Assembly: GCF_900113765.1 (NCBI RefSeq)
Contig: NZ_FOQO01000004.1
Location: 1 to 64,000 of the forward strand
Length of the DNA stretch: 64,000 nucleotides
Direction: 5' to 3'
DNA from: Parapedobacter indicus
GTDB taxonomy: Bacteria > Bacteroidota > Bacteroidia > Sphingobacteriales > Sphingobacteriaceae
This document shows, piece by piece, positions 53,715 to 62,359 of the stretch. The position numbers and the translations under genes are program-made. The notes under the pieces are model-generated. The model was given only the letters and a program-made list of their open reading frames with translations. It did no database searches and was not told the origin of the DNA. Within the stretch, counting starts at the first letter, position 1. The number at the start of each line of letters is the position of its first letter.

Positions 53715-54047
53715 TTATAAATCTTCTTGTTCATTTACCGGAACATCCCGAATAAAGTCGTCATAGAACGGATTATCTTGATCGGAATAAGTGCCGTAAG
53801 CGTTGAGTAGGTAACCTTTTTGGCCGTCGTCAGCCCGAATGGCATAAATGACAGACATATCTGCCGGATCGGATTCACCTTCAAATCGGTACACCTTGAT
53901 AATCGTCAGTGAAGACGGCTGGTACACCGTAGGTTGTCCTTCAAAGTACGCGCCCTCGCTCTTAATAATTAGCTCCCGACCGTATTCTTTTTCTCGAAGA
54001 CGTTCCAATACAACAGATAGCGGGGTCATGGATCTCGATGTGCTCAT
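53715..54047 (-). CDS. Small conserved Bacteroidota protein of unknown function
   Basis: 110 aa; ATG 54029 (MTPLSVVLERLREKEYG) is an equally good start. N-terminal helix, then a beta-rich part with VYRFEGESDPADMSVIYAIRADDGQKGYLLNAYGTYSD. That RFEG-SDP...YAI...KG...AYG pattern belongs to a small family common in Sphingobacteriia; relatives sometimes carry a 'phosphoribosylpyrophosphate synthetase' label, which this short sequence does not support. No signal peptide. Possibly cotranscribed with the membrane-protein gene 43 bases upstream. Confidence 0.7.
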   Translation of the reverse strand: MSTSRSMTPLSVVLERLREKEYGRELIIKSEGAYFEGQPTVYQPSSLTIIKVYRFEGESDPADMSVIYAIRADDGQKGYLLNAYGTYSDQDNPFYDDFIRDVPVNEQEDL

Positions 54048-54090
54048 AATATCTCTTTTTTCTTACTAAACAAGAGATCCCTTGTAATGT

Positions 54091-54456
54091 TTACAAAGAC
54101 GAGCGTATGAGCTGCCGGATCTTTACGCCCGCAAGGCCTGCGAATCCGCTTACGGGCGCGACCACCAATGTGGCAAGGATCACTACCAGAGCAATAGCCG
54201 GCATATCCGCTAAGGCAGGAACTCCGGCGGTAAAAATGCCCGCCACCCGAGCCGTCAGATCCGTATCGGCCCCTATGTGCAGGTAAACGGAATAACCCAC
54301 CCAAAGGGTGACGCCCGCGAATGCCGAGGTCCAAAATGCAGCACTCGGTTTCTGGGGTAAGCAGAAGCAAATGACAAAGCTAACCGGAGCGATTGTCCAC
54401 CACGGTCCGAAATAGGAGAATGCCCCTCCAAGCAAGAGAATTAAGATATACAGCAT
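54091..54456 (-). CDS. Small integral membrane protein, unknown
   Basis: 121 aa, four predicted hydrophobic segments (MLYILILLLGGAFSYFGPWW; IAPVSFVICFCLPQ; AFWTSAFAGVTLWVGYSVYL; IALVVILATLVVAPVSGFAGLAG). Family not recognised. Starts 2 bases after the penicillin-acylase stop, so it is cotranscribed with that gene. Function unknown. Confidence 0.7.
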   Translation of the reverse strand: MLYILILLLGGAFSYFGPWWTIAPVSFVICFCLPQKPSAAFWTSAFAGVTLWVGYSVYLHIGADTDLTARVAGIFTAGVPALADMPAIALVVILATLVVAPVSGFAGLAGVKIRQLIRSSL

Positions 54457-54458
54457 GG

Positions 54459-56915
54459 CTATTGATTTTTAGGTTTCAATGAAGTACGGTGCAGTAGCCT
54501 CTCCGATTGCTCGTCCACACGTTTCATAAACAACAATGTATCCAATTGACCAGCCGCCCAGCGGTCTATCATATTGTCATAATATTTACTTCCTGGGTTG
54601 CCCGATTGTCCGCCGGGATATAAACCGTATGCCACCGGCCAATCGGTATCCAGCTGTACCACCATGCGCCATGACGGACCATGTGTGCGCGAGGTTGCAT
54701 TAACAACGCCGCTTCCTCCCCCATTTAATATATTTTTGCGGCCAAACGACGTAAAATTAGGAACGAGGTGCGCAATGCGGGTTTGCTTGACGTTGGCCCA
54801 GGCCCAGGTACGTGCCGATAATTCGCCAAAGCGTTCGCGCAATTTTGCCATAGCTGTTTTAAAGCTTCCGTGAACAATGTCGTCGATAGTCTCGATTGTA
54901 TCCGGCGTATCCACCCGGTCAAACCACTTAGCCCCGGGTTCGTTGTTGATGAGTTCAAACGTACGGTCCAAACTCGGATATAGTAGACGTTTTTCTGCCG
55001 GAAACTCATCACCCCATATTCCCCTGAGCAGATCGTCCAGCCAGTTTTCAAAAATAGACGCCCCCACGGCGTCGGCATCGTTGCGGTAATTCCATCGTGC
55101 GAGCGCAGCGTATTCCGCCGACTGCCTGATGGAATCATTCAAGGCTAATGAAGTCAATAGGCGGGGTAATATGCGCCGTGCATCCACATTGTAATTGTCG
55201 TTCTGCAATACGCGCAGACTATCTGCAGTAGCGTGCATCATGGCATCCAATCGCTCATTGATGCGTATTGCCCGGCTGGAGTGCGCAAAACGCCAGTCGA
55301 GGTAATAAGGATACGTAGTGTCCGCAGGAAATTGGTTGGCCGAGCTAACGAATCCCCTGGGCGGGTTTTTCACCCCCGGATTTTGCTCCCGGGGAATCCA
55401 CCCTTGCCAATCGTGCGCCCCGAGGGTACCGTCCAGCAGGTATTTTCCCTGCTCCTTCCATTTCAAAGGCAATTTTCCATTCGATACGATTGCAATATCT
55501 CCCCCATTGCTCGAAAACACAAAATTCTGCGCTGGGGCGGTAAAGTAGGTTAATGCTTCGCGATAGTCTTCATAGTCCGTCGCGCGGTTTAAGTAGTGAA
55601 AAGTTAACAGATCCGCACCGTCGGTTTCGTTGGCGATCCACCGCATGGCATACCCTACGGGGATGTTTGACGAGTAGTTAGTAGACCGCTTTTCGTGGTA
55701 AACGATAGGTCCCTGATGCGTGTAGTACAAGGTATCTAGCACCTTGGAGCCATCTTTCATCCGATAGGTTTCAATATACCGGGTTGTCGGCTTCCACTGT
55801 CCATCGTGCCAATAGGTACGCAACGTGGCATCACGGAATCGGATTCGATAGAAATCCATTACATCGGACCCGGTGTTGGTTACTCCCCAGGCAACATCTT
55901 TATTAAATCCGATGATGATGGCCGGTGTGCCAGGCAGGGCAACGCCATATACATTTTCATTGGGAGACGACAGCTGCATCTGATACCAAATGGAAGGCAG
56001 CGTGAGTTGGAGGTGCGGATCATTGGCTAAAATAGGCAAACCGGTGGCCGACTTGCGCCCGCCCACAGCCCAGTTATTACTTCCAACTTCTGGACGTGGC
56101 TCAGGCACGTGAAAAGCCAGCAAGGTAGTATCCGGGGGGGCTGCCACCACATTAGGTGCTGCAGGCACGGCCAATGGCGAAAATGCCCATGGAGTTCCTT
56201 GAGGTACGATGGGCGACTCGATGGCCGGATAGTCCGGAAAAAGGTCGGCCATGACATCCGGACCATATTCAGTCAGCACATTGGTAAGGCGGTAATCGTA
56301 ACTTCCCCCGCTCAACGTGTGGCGCATGTTCATCAACATCAGAATGGATTTATACGGCGACCAACGCTCGGGCTTGTAGTTGAGCAGCTTGTATTCCACC
56401 GGAAGATCTCTCGCTGCCAATTGGTCAATATACGCATTTACTCCGGCGGCATAGGCTGTCAATATCCTGTTGGCAACGGTATCGTTTTTCAGCTTTTCGG
56501 TAATATTAGCTGCAGTCCGCGCCATTCCGATGCGTCGGTTGTACCGATCGTATTCCAGCGCGCCTGGCCCGACCACTTCCGTGAGCCTTCCTGCAGCTAC
56601 CAACGAATAAAACTCCATTTGCCAAAGACGGTCCTTTGCGATGACGTATCCCTGTGCAAAGTAAAGGTCATCGTCATTCTGTGCAAAAATATGTGGAACG
56701 GCGTTGTCGTCGTACCATACGGTGACCGCTCCGCGTAATCCCGCCAATACGATTTCCCCATCGCGGATACCCGAACCTTGTTCCGCATTCTGAAGAAATC
56801 CAACGAAGGGGTTAAACAGTTTACCGAGCGGAGGGATTACTCCCCATGAGCGGTGGAACATATACATCAGCATCAGCGCAACTAACAAGGGCCAAAGGTG
56901 TCTGACTAACTTCAT
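54459..56915 (-). CDS. Penicillin-acylase-family Ntn hydrolase
   Basis: 818 aa with an N-terminal membrane/signal segment (5-22). Alpha chain (about 50-270) starts VTVWYDDNAVPHIFAQNDDDLYFAQGYV; self-processing yields a beta chain beginning at the nucleophile Ser in GSNNWAVGG (about 275). Downstream motifs ANDPHLQLTLPSIWYQMQL, GTPAIIIGFNKDVAWGVTN and the C-terminal GLYPGGQSGNPGSKYY are conserved in the family. Such enzymes cleave amides, including acyl-homoserine lactones and beta-lactam side chains; the substrate here is unknown. Periplasmic. It has a strong promoter upstream. Confidence 0.95.
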   Translation of the reverse strand: MKLVRHLWPLLVALMLMYMFHRSWGVIPPLGKLFNPFVGFLQNAEQGSGIRDGEIVLAGLRGAVTVWYDDNAVPHIFAQNDDDLYFAQGYVIAKDRLWQMEFYSLVAAGRLTEVVGPGALEYDRYNRRIGMARTAANITEKLKNDTVANRILTAYAAGVNAYIDQLAARDLPVEYKLLNYKPERWSPYKSILMLMNMRHTLSGGSYDYRLTNVLTEYGPDVMADLFPDYPAIESPIVPQGTPWAFSPLAVPAAPNVVAAPPDTTLLAFHVPEPRPEVGSNNWAVGGRKSATGLPILANDPHLQLTLPSIWYQMQLSSPNENVYGVALPGTPAIIIGFNKDVAWGVTNTGSDVMDFYRIRFRDATLRTYWHDGQWKPTTRYIETYRMKDGSKVLDTLYYTHQGPIVYHEKRSTNYSSNIPVGYAMRWIANETDGADLLTFHYLNRATDYEDYREALTYFTAPAQNFVFSSNGGDIAIVSNGKLPLKWKEQGKYLLDGTLGAHDWQGWIPREQNPGVKNPPRGFVSSANQFPADTTYPYYLDWRFAHSSRAIRINERLDAMMHATADSLRVLQNDNYNVDARRILPRLLTSLALNDSIRQSAEYAALARWNYRNDADAVGASIFENWLDDLLRGIWGDEFPAEKRLLYPSLDRTFELINNEPGAKWFDRVDTPDTIETIDDIVHGSFKTAMAKLRERFGELSARTWAWANVKQTRIAHLVPNFTSFGRKNILNGGGSGVVNATSRTHGPSWRMVVQLDTDWPVAYGLYPGGQSGNPGSKYYDNMIDRWAAGQLDTLLFMKRVDEQSERLLHRTSLKPKNQ

Positions 56916-56951
56916 ATTTAGGTGTTTTGTTTAAAAGGTCGCAATGCATTT

Positions 56952-56983
56952 CAAACTTAAGGAAACGCGGCGACATCCACAAA
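56952..56983 (-). promoter_or_regulatory. Promoter of the penicillin-acylase gene
   Basis: Minus strand TTTG (56983-56980), 20-base spacer, TAAGTTTG (56959-56952), a full match to the Bacteroidota vegetative promoter, 37 bases before the ATG at 56915. Confidence 0.7.
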
Positions 56984-57064
56984 TCTGCCCGCAAATTTAG
57001 TAAGCTACGACGTTGAAATACAATGATGAGTAGCTATAAGCATATTAAGTCTACCAATTTTATA

Positions 57065-57072
57065 TATATTTG
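57065..57072 (+). promoter_or_regulatory. pst operon -7 element (TATATTTG)
   Basis: Exact TAnnTTTG match 22 bases before ATG 57095. It fixes the pstS start: the longer ORF start at 57023 lies upstream of this promoter. No TTTG -33 element at the right spacing, and I see no clear Pho box. Confidence 0.5.
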
Positions 57073-57094
57073 CGACTTCAAATGTGATAAAGAT

Positions 57095-58084
57095 ATGGCG
57101 ATTACCTTTCGGAAATGTTTGACAGCAACATCGCTTATCGTATTCGTATTGCTCAGTATTCTTCAAGAGGGATGCGCGCCCAAAAACTCGTCCGGTTGGG
57201 ATCCGGAGAAAGGACTTCAGGGTACGCTCAGTATATCGGGTGCTTTTGCGCTTTATCCGCTGGTGGTACTATGGAGCGAGCAGTTTAAAGAGGTTCATCC
57301 CCACGTACGATTCAATATTTCGGCAGGAGGCGCGGGCAAGGGTATTGCGGATGCCTTGACCGGCATGGTCGACATCGGTTTGGTATCTAGAGACATACAC
57401 CAACAGGAATTTGAGCGAGGCGGCTACGTTATCCACGTAGCACGAGATGCCGTTGTCGCGACGGTCAGTGATCAGAACCCGAACCTGGGCTTCCTTCTTC
57501 GGCAGGGGATCAAGCAAGATGAATTCAGGCGGCTTTTTGTAGACGGAACTGCCGCCGCGTGGAACCAGATCAATCCGTCGTTTTCCGATGACGATCTGCA
57601 TGTATATGTTCGTTCGGACGCTGCCGGTGCGGCGGAAACCTGGGCTGCTTACTTAGGCCACTCACAGGAAGACCTCAAAGGTATCGGGATTTTCGGCGAT
57701 CCCGGCATGGCCGAAGCCATTCAGAAAAATCCGCATGCCATCGGATTCAACAACATCAACTATGTATACAATATTAAAACCGGTAAGCAGTTCCCGGGGA
57801 TCCGTGTGGTGCCCATCGACCTGAATGGTGACGGCACACTCGCGCCCGATGAGAATTTCTACGATAACCTTGACAGCCTGACAAATGCGGTAGCAACGGG
57901 GAAGTACCCCTCTCCCCCTTCGCGCAACCTGTCCTTTCTGGTAAAGGGCAAGCCGAAAGATACAGTCCTTATTGAGTTTATTAAATTCGTACTTACCCAC
58001 GAATCCCAATCTCTGTTATTGGAAAACGGCTATATTCCCCTGAATGAAGAACAACTATTGGAAGAACGTACAAAACTGAACTAA
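57095..58084 (+). CDS. pstS: PstS-like phosphate-binding lipoprotein
   Basis: 329 aa from ATG 57095. Lipoprotein signal with lipobox QEGC (Cys27). Mature protein opens with LSISGAFALYPLVVLWSEQF, then SAGGAGKGIADALTGMVDIGLVSRDI and VRSDAAGAAETWAAYLG: the Bacteroidota 'SGAFALYP' PstS subfamily, whose anion-contact loops differ from the E. coli SGT type. An EF-hand-like loop, DLNGDGTLAPDE (D-x-N-x-DG-x5-E), lies near residue 250. Binds phosphate outside the inner membrane and delivers it to PstCA. First gene of pstSCAB. Confidence 0.9.
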   Translation: MAITFRKCLTATSLIVFVLLSILQEGCAPKNSSGWDPEKGLQGTLSISGAFALYPLVVLWSEQFKEVHPHVRFNISAGGAGKGIADALTGMVDIGLVSRDIHQQEFERGGYVIHVARDAVVATVSDQNPNLGFLLRQGIKQDEFRRLFVDGTAAAWNQINPSFSDDDLHVYVRSDAAGAAETWAAYLGHSQEDLKGIGIFGDPGMAEAIQKNPHAIGFNNINYVYNIKTGKQFPGIRVVPIDLNGDGTLAPDENFYDNLDSLTNAVATGKYPSPPSRNLSFLVKGKPKDTVLIEFIKFVLTHESQSLLLENGYIPLNEEQLLEERTKLN

Positions 58085-58085
58085 G

Positions 58086-58979
58086 TTGAATTTTAGGATA
58101 GTAAAAGACAAGCTGATAGCCAATGTGATGTTGATCCTCTCGATCTCATCGGTGTCGTTTGTTTTTCTTATTGGCATCGGTCTATACCTTCGGGCGGCAC
58201 CGTTATTCGAAGAGCACACCTTGCTTTCTCTATTCCGTGGGAGCAATTGGGCGCCCTCCAAAAACCAGTTTGGATTTTATCCATTTATTATGGGCACGCT
58301 ATCGGTTACACTGATTGCCATCGTGGTTGCGTTGCCCCTATGTCTTCTGACAGCCATCTACCTAACTGAATATGCCAAGCCGGGCATCCGGAAGGTCATG
58401 TTGCCTTTAATGAATATTCTTGCCGGCATTCCCCCTGTGATATACGGTGTATGGGGAATTTTCTTTGTGGTACCTATTGTACGTGAATACATTGCACCGC
58501 AGTTTATGGAGTATTCCAGCGGCTATACAGTACTTACGGGGGGCGTCGTGTTGGCGGTCATGATATTTCCCATCCTGGTGAGCATTGTTTCCGAAGTACT
58601 GAGCACCATTCCGAAGGAGTTGAAAGATGCTTCACTTTCTTTGGGAGCCACCAAGTGGGAGACCATCAAAAAAGTCGTCGTAAAGCGTGCCCGTCCCGGC
58701 ATTGTGGCGGCCATGGTGCTGGCTGTTTCCAGAGCCTTTGGTGAAACCATTGCCGTTTTGATGGTGTGCGGGAACGTACCGGTGGCACCCACGTCGGTAT
58801 TCGACGGGGGCTATCCGCTGCCCGCGCTGATTGCCAATAATTTCGGAGAGATGATGTCCATACCCTTGTATGACTCCGCGCTGATGTTTGCCGCCCTATT
58901 ACTGTTTGTCATCATTTTCCTTTTTAACCTGATTTCACGTATCATTCTCAATCGCATCGAACACAAATACAGCTCGTAA
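58086..58979 (+). CDS. pstC: Phosphate ABC transporter permease PstC
   Basis: 297 aa, six transmembrane helices, binding-protein-dependent permease. TTG start, one base after the pstS stop. Motifs: GIPPVIYGVWGIFFV, and the EAA loop ELKDASLSLGATKWETIKKVV followed by RARPGIVAAMVLAVSRAFGETIAVLMV. Pairs with PstA to form the channel. Confidence 0.96.
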   Translation: MNFRIVKDKLIANVMLILSISSVSFVFLIGIGLYLRAAPLFEEHTLLSLFRGSNWAPSKNQFGFYPFIMGTLSVTLIAIVVALPLCLLTAIYLTEYAKPGIRKVMLPLMNILAGIPPVIYGVWGIFFVVPIVREYIAPQFMEYSSGYTVLTGGVVLAVMIFPILVSIVSEVLSTIPKELKDASLSLGATKWETIKKVVVKRARPGIVAAMVLAVSRAFGETIAVLMVCGNVPVAPTSVFDGGYPLPALIANNFGEMMSIPLYDSALMFAALLLFVIIFLFNLISRIILNRIEHKYSS

Positions 58980-59827
58980 TGGGTATCAAAAGAAGAAAAG
59001 CCGAAGAAACGATTTTTAAGATACTGATGGTAATGGCGTGCCTAATTGTGGGGTCCAGTTTATTTTTGATTGTAGGTACCATTGTGGTCAAGGGTGTTCC
59101 ATATCTTACCTGGGACATGGTATCCAAGGCTCCGCAGGGAGGTTTTTACATCGGCAAAGAAGGCGGGGTACTTAATGCGATCATCGGATCTTTGTATGTA
59201 GCTGGGGGTGCTACGGTATTGGGATTACTCATTAGCATCCCTATTTCTATTTACCTCAATATTTACCTGAAAGGTGGAAGCCTATTGAGTAAATCGGCCA
59301 AACTGGCTTACGACGTACTCTTTGGCATCCCTTCCATCGTATACGGTGCCTTTGCATTCAGCATCATGATCTGGCTGGGCGTTCGAGCATCCCTGTTAGG
59401 TGGTGTCATCGCCGTCACGTTGCTCATTATTCCAATTTTGGTTCGCACGCTTGACGAGGTGATTGCTACGGTACCCAGGGAGTTAAAACATGCAGCTTTA
59501 TCGCTGGGTGCCACGCGGTGGGAAACGGCGCGGGTAATCCTACGACAGATTAAGCCGGGTATTTATACTGCCGTTTTATTATCGTTTGGCCGGGGGATTG
59601 GTGATGTCGCGGCCGTGCTGTTTACAGCCGGTTTCAGTGACAACATTCCGATATACATCGATGAGCCAGCAGCCACATTACCCTTAGCGATCTTTTTCCA
59701 ACTGAGCAGCCCGATACCCGAAGTACAGGGACGTGCATATGCATCGGCGCTTATACTCACCCTGATCATCCTGGTGATTGTTATCGTATCCCATATTCTG
59801 GCAACTAAACATAAACACAAACTATAA
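58979..59827 (+). CDS. pstA: Phosphate ABC transporter permease PstA
   Basis: 282 aa, six transmembrane helices. Start overlaps the pstC stop by one base (TAATG). Motifs GIPSIVYGAFAFSIM and EAA loop ELKHAALSLGATRWETARVIL, then IKPGIYTAVLLSFGRGIGDVAAVLF. Complements PstC. Confidence 0.96.
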   Translation: MGIKRRKAEETIFKILMVMACLIVGSSLFLIVGTIVVKGVPYLTWDMVSKAPQGGFYIGKEGGVLNAIIGSLYVAGGATVLGLLISIPISIYLNIYLKGGSLLSKSAKLAYDVLFGIPSIVYGAFAFSIMIWLGVRASLLGGVIAVTLLIIPILVRTLDEVIATVPRELKHAALSLGATRWETARVILRQIKPGIYTAVLLSFGRGIGDVAAVLFTAGFSDNIPIYIDEPAATLPLAIFFQLSSPIPEVQGRAYASALILTLIILVIVIVSHILATKHKHKL

Positions 59828-59829
59828 GC

Positions 59830-60591
59830 ATGACGCAGCATCCACTTATCCGTGTCAAGGACCTGAATGTGCATATTGACGGACACCATATCCTGAAGAA
59901 TATCAACATCAGTATTCCGGACAAGAGCGTGACCTCCATCATCGGCCCTTCGGGATGCGGCAAAACTACGCTACTGAAAACATTCAACCGACTGCTGGAT
60001 GATACGGCCAATGTAACGGTATCAGGCAGTGTGTTGGTAGACGATGAAGATATCTATGCGCCCGAGGCCGAGGTGACCCATATCCGCAAGAAGATGGGAT
60101 TGCTATCGCAGCGTCCCTATCCCCTTCCCATGTCAATTTATGACAACGTAGCTTATGGTCCGAGAATACACGGCACACGGGATAAAAGCACGCTGGATTC
60201 AATCGTCGAAAAACAATTGAAGGACACCGGTTTGTGGGATGAAGTGAAAGACCGCTTGCATGGTCCGGCGAACAGGCTTTCCATTGGACAGCAACAGCGG
60301 TTATGCCTGGCCCGCGGATTGGCGGTGAAGCCTGAAATTATCCTCGGCGACGAGTCAACATCGGCACTGGATCCAGTATCGACGCACACCATTGAAGATT
60401 TATTTGTTCGACTAAAAGCGCAGTACACCATTGTACTGGTTACTCACATTCTCCGGCAAGCACGCCGTATTTCGGATTACATCGTTTTTGTGTACATGGG
60501 CGAAATTGTCGAGTTCGGTCCTACGGATGAAGTGTTGCTCCATCCCAAAGAGGAGCTTACCCGTCAGTATGTGAAGGGGTTTATCAGTTGA
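59830..60591 (+). CDS. pstB: Phosphate ABC transporter ATPase PstB
   Basis: 253 aa. Walker A GPSGCGKTT, Q-loop LLSQRPYPLPMSIYDNVAYGP, signature LSIGQQQRLCLARGLA, Walker B/D-loop IILGDESTSALDP (Ser where Pro is usual), H-loop LVTHILRQARRISDY. Energises phosphate import. Two bases after pstA. No phoU gene follows, unlike many pst operons. Confidence 0.97.
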   Translation: MTQHPLIRVKDLNVHIDGHHILKNINISIPDKSVTSIIGPSGCGKTTLLKTFNRLLDDTANVTVSGSVLVDDEDIYAPEAEVTHIRKKMGLLSQRPYPLPMSIYDNVAYGPRIHGTRDKSTLDSIVEKQLKDTGLWDEVKDRLHGPANRLSIGQQQRLCLARGLAVKPEIILGDESTSALDPVSTHTIEDLFVRLKAQYTIVLVTHILRQARRISDYIVFVYMGEIVEFGPTDEVLLHPKEELTRQYVKGFIS

Positions 60592-60672
60592 AGAAGTCAG
60601 AAGCCTGATTCAAGTTTTACATCGATTTTGTTGAGAAAGTCCGTATTGAACTCAGCAAGAATAAGAAATAGT

Positions 60673-61107
60673 TTATTGTGATTCCTGAAAAGTCAGGCAA
60701 AGTTTTTCGGCAATGGCCTCTACGGTAGTGCACTTTGTGAAAAGGATGTCAATATCCGAAAGCTGCGACATGGTTTGCAGCTGATGTGAATTTTCCCGGT
60801 CGATAAACAGCGCAATTTTTGCCTCCTCATGTTTTCTACGAAGTTGTTTGACGTACAACTTATCAGCCTCATTTAGCAGTAGGCGCTCTTCCAGTATTAT
60901 GAGGTCGTAAGTGTGTTGATCTTGGTTCAGTTCTTCTTCCAATTCGTGTTGGTCCAGAGCGTTGGCGGTTGATTCAGGGAGGTAATGCCGTACGATTTCA
61001 AGAAAGGCAAGCTGCTCAATTACAAAGTCGTCAATAATTAATACCCTAAGTCCCTTTCTGGTATGTGATATGGCAGCGACATATCGGGTGATCGTATCTG
61101 AAAACAT
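60673..61107 (-). CDS. Receiver-like protein with Glu at the phosphorylation site
   Basis: 144 aa single domain of the CheY-like fold. VLIIDDFVIEQLAF supplies the acidic pair D26/D27 and K125 sits in ILFTKCTT, but the phosphoacceptor position in DLIILEERL is Glu (E73) and the Thr/Ser switch follows an unusual IALFID. Glu can mimic a phosphorylated Asp, so this is probably a constitutively active-like pseudo-receiver (inference). No output domain. Same strand as, and 48 bases after, the clostripain-like gene; convergent with pstB. Confidence 0.75.
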   Translation of the reverse strand: MFSDTITRYVAAISHTRKGLRVLIIDDFVIEQLAFLEIVRHYLPESTANALDQHELEEELNQDQHTYDLIILEERLLLNEADKLYVKQLRRKHEEAKIALFIDRENSHQLQTMSQLSDIDILFTKCTTVEAIAEKLCLTFQESQ

Positions 61108-61155
61108 GATCTGTTGTTCTTTTTAGTGCTTGATGTTTCAATTTTATTATCATTT

Positions 61156-62349
61156 TCATGGGTTATGACGTGTTTGTTTACACCAGGTAAGTTCGTTGTA
61201 TCGCTCGTTGAGCTTAGGGAACCGTTCCTGCAGAATATAGGTGGTGATGCCGCTGTGGTTGCTAATCTGAAAACCCAGCTGGCCGGGGATGAAAAAAGGC
61301 GTCGCGGCCTTATAGACTACGATCGTATTAAGCAATTCTTTCAATTTCGCTCTTCCCTCATCGTTCGTTTTCCGGCCGTAATAATCGGAAAAATCAAAAA
61401 ACAAGCGATGGTTTCGGTATCGATCGAAGTGCTGAATTTCGGGCAGGTTATCCTCTGGTACATGCTCGGTTGCGTATTGATTAGCCCAGTTTGCCAGCAG
61501 GGAGAGGCCTGATGTGCTGACCACGGTAACGGTGGCCGAGCGATAGTCTCCGGACTGTGCATTCCAAAAGTCAAAATAAGCCTTAGCAAATCCAGCGAGG
61601 TCGGGTTGTGGCTGATATAGCAGCGATAGTGCCTCCGAGTAGACCGGCAGGAAGCCGGGTGACACGATTTCCGCGGAGGATGAGAGGATGTAATCGGTTT
61701 TATCTTTGAGTTCATAGAGCACCTCAATGCCGGCCATGAAGCAGGCTTCAAAGGCGATAAAATCAAAAAAATGGTCGGGAATTACGGCAGCAAACTCGCT
61801 AAGGCTTAGTTCGTCTGAACCATCCATAGCGATGGTATAGGTTCGAATGGGAGTGATTCCCATTTGCCGGACAGTCGATTCGGGCCGAAGAAGGGCACCT
61901 CTCGGCAGCCAGCCTGAAGCATGGGAAAATAGGATCAGTCCGTAGGAATCTGCAGGAAATAAGCTTTGCACGTCGCCCAATACCTGCTGGAACGTTTCGC
62001 CGGTTGCGCTATTTTGCTCGGAATAGGTTTTGGTGGTACGGATCTGATTTTCTCCGTTTTCGTCGGTATAGATCTCCAGCAACTCTGGCGATTCATTGCG
62101 GGTATCCTTGTAGATCACGAGGTGATCGTCGCCACCGGGAAAACCGACGCGTAAGGCTTCGATTTTGTCGTCAGATTCTGAGTATAGGCTGTTATCGGCT
62201 CCCAAATAGTATACGATGGTGCGGTTTGGTGGGGCAGGTTCGGGTTTGATGGGATTTTCTTTGCTGCAAGCCAATACGGAAAGCAACGACCAAATCATCA
62301 AAGTAAGTTTTAATGCCGCCGTAGTTCTATTTGGGAGAAGATTGAACAT
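61156..62349 (-). CDS. Clostripain-family (C11) cysteine protease, lipoprotein
   Basis: 397 aa. Lipoprotein signal with lipobox VLAC (Cys28). Catalytic His in LILFSHASGWLP (about 143) and Cys in DFIAFEACFMAGIEVLYEL (about 200), the C11/caspase-like dyad; core strands TIVYYLGADNSLYSESDDKIEAL and HLVIYKDTRNE fit clostripain. Known family members prefer cleavage after Arg. Membrane-anchored, probably facing the periplasm or cell surface. Ten bases downstream of a fimbrial-type gene, so in the same operon. Confidence 0.9.
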   Translation of the reverse strand: MFNLLPNRTTAALKLTLMIWSLLSVLACSKENPIKPEPAPPNRTIVYYLGADNSLYSESDDKIEALRVGFPGGDDHLVIYKDTRNESPELLEIYTDENGENQIRTTKTYSEQNSATGETFQQVLGDVQSLFPADSYGLILFSHASGWLPRGALLRPESTVRQMGITPIRTYTIAMDGSDELSLSEFAAVIPDHFFDFIAFEACFMAGIEVLYELKDKTDYILSSSAEIVSPGFLPVYSEALSLLYQPQPDLAGFAKAYFDFWNAQSGDYRSATVTVVSTSGLSLLANWANQYATEHVPEDNLPEIQHFDRYRNHRLFFDFSDYYGRKTNDEGRAKLKELLNTIVVYKAATPFFIPGQLGFQISNHSGITTYILQERFPKLNERYNELTWCKQTRHNP

Positions 62350-62359
62350 GATTAGCTAT

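Noticed and set aside
54044-54370. A 108-codon minus-strand ORF overlapping the small membrane-protein gene
   Set aside because: Out of frame with the 121-aa ORF that abuts the acylase stop and has clean hydrophobic segments; the overlapping frame gives Arg/His-rich sequence without structure.
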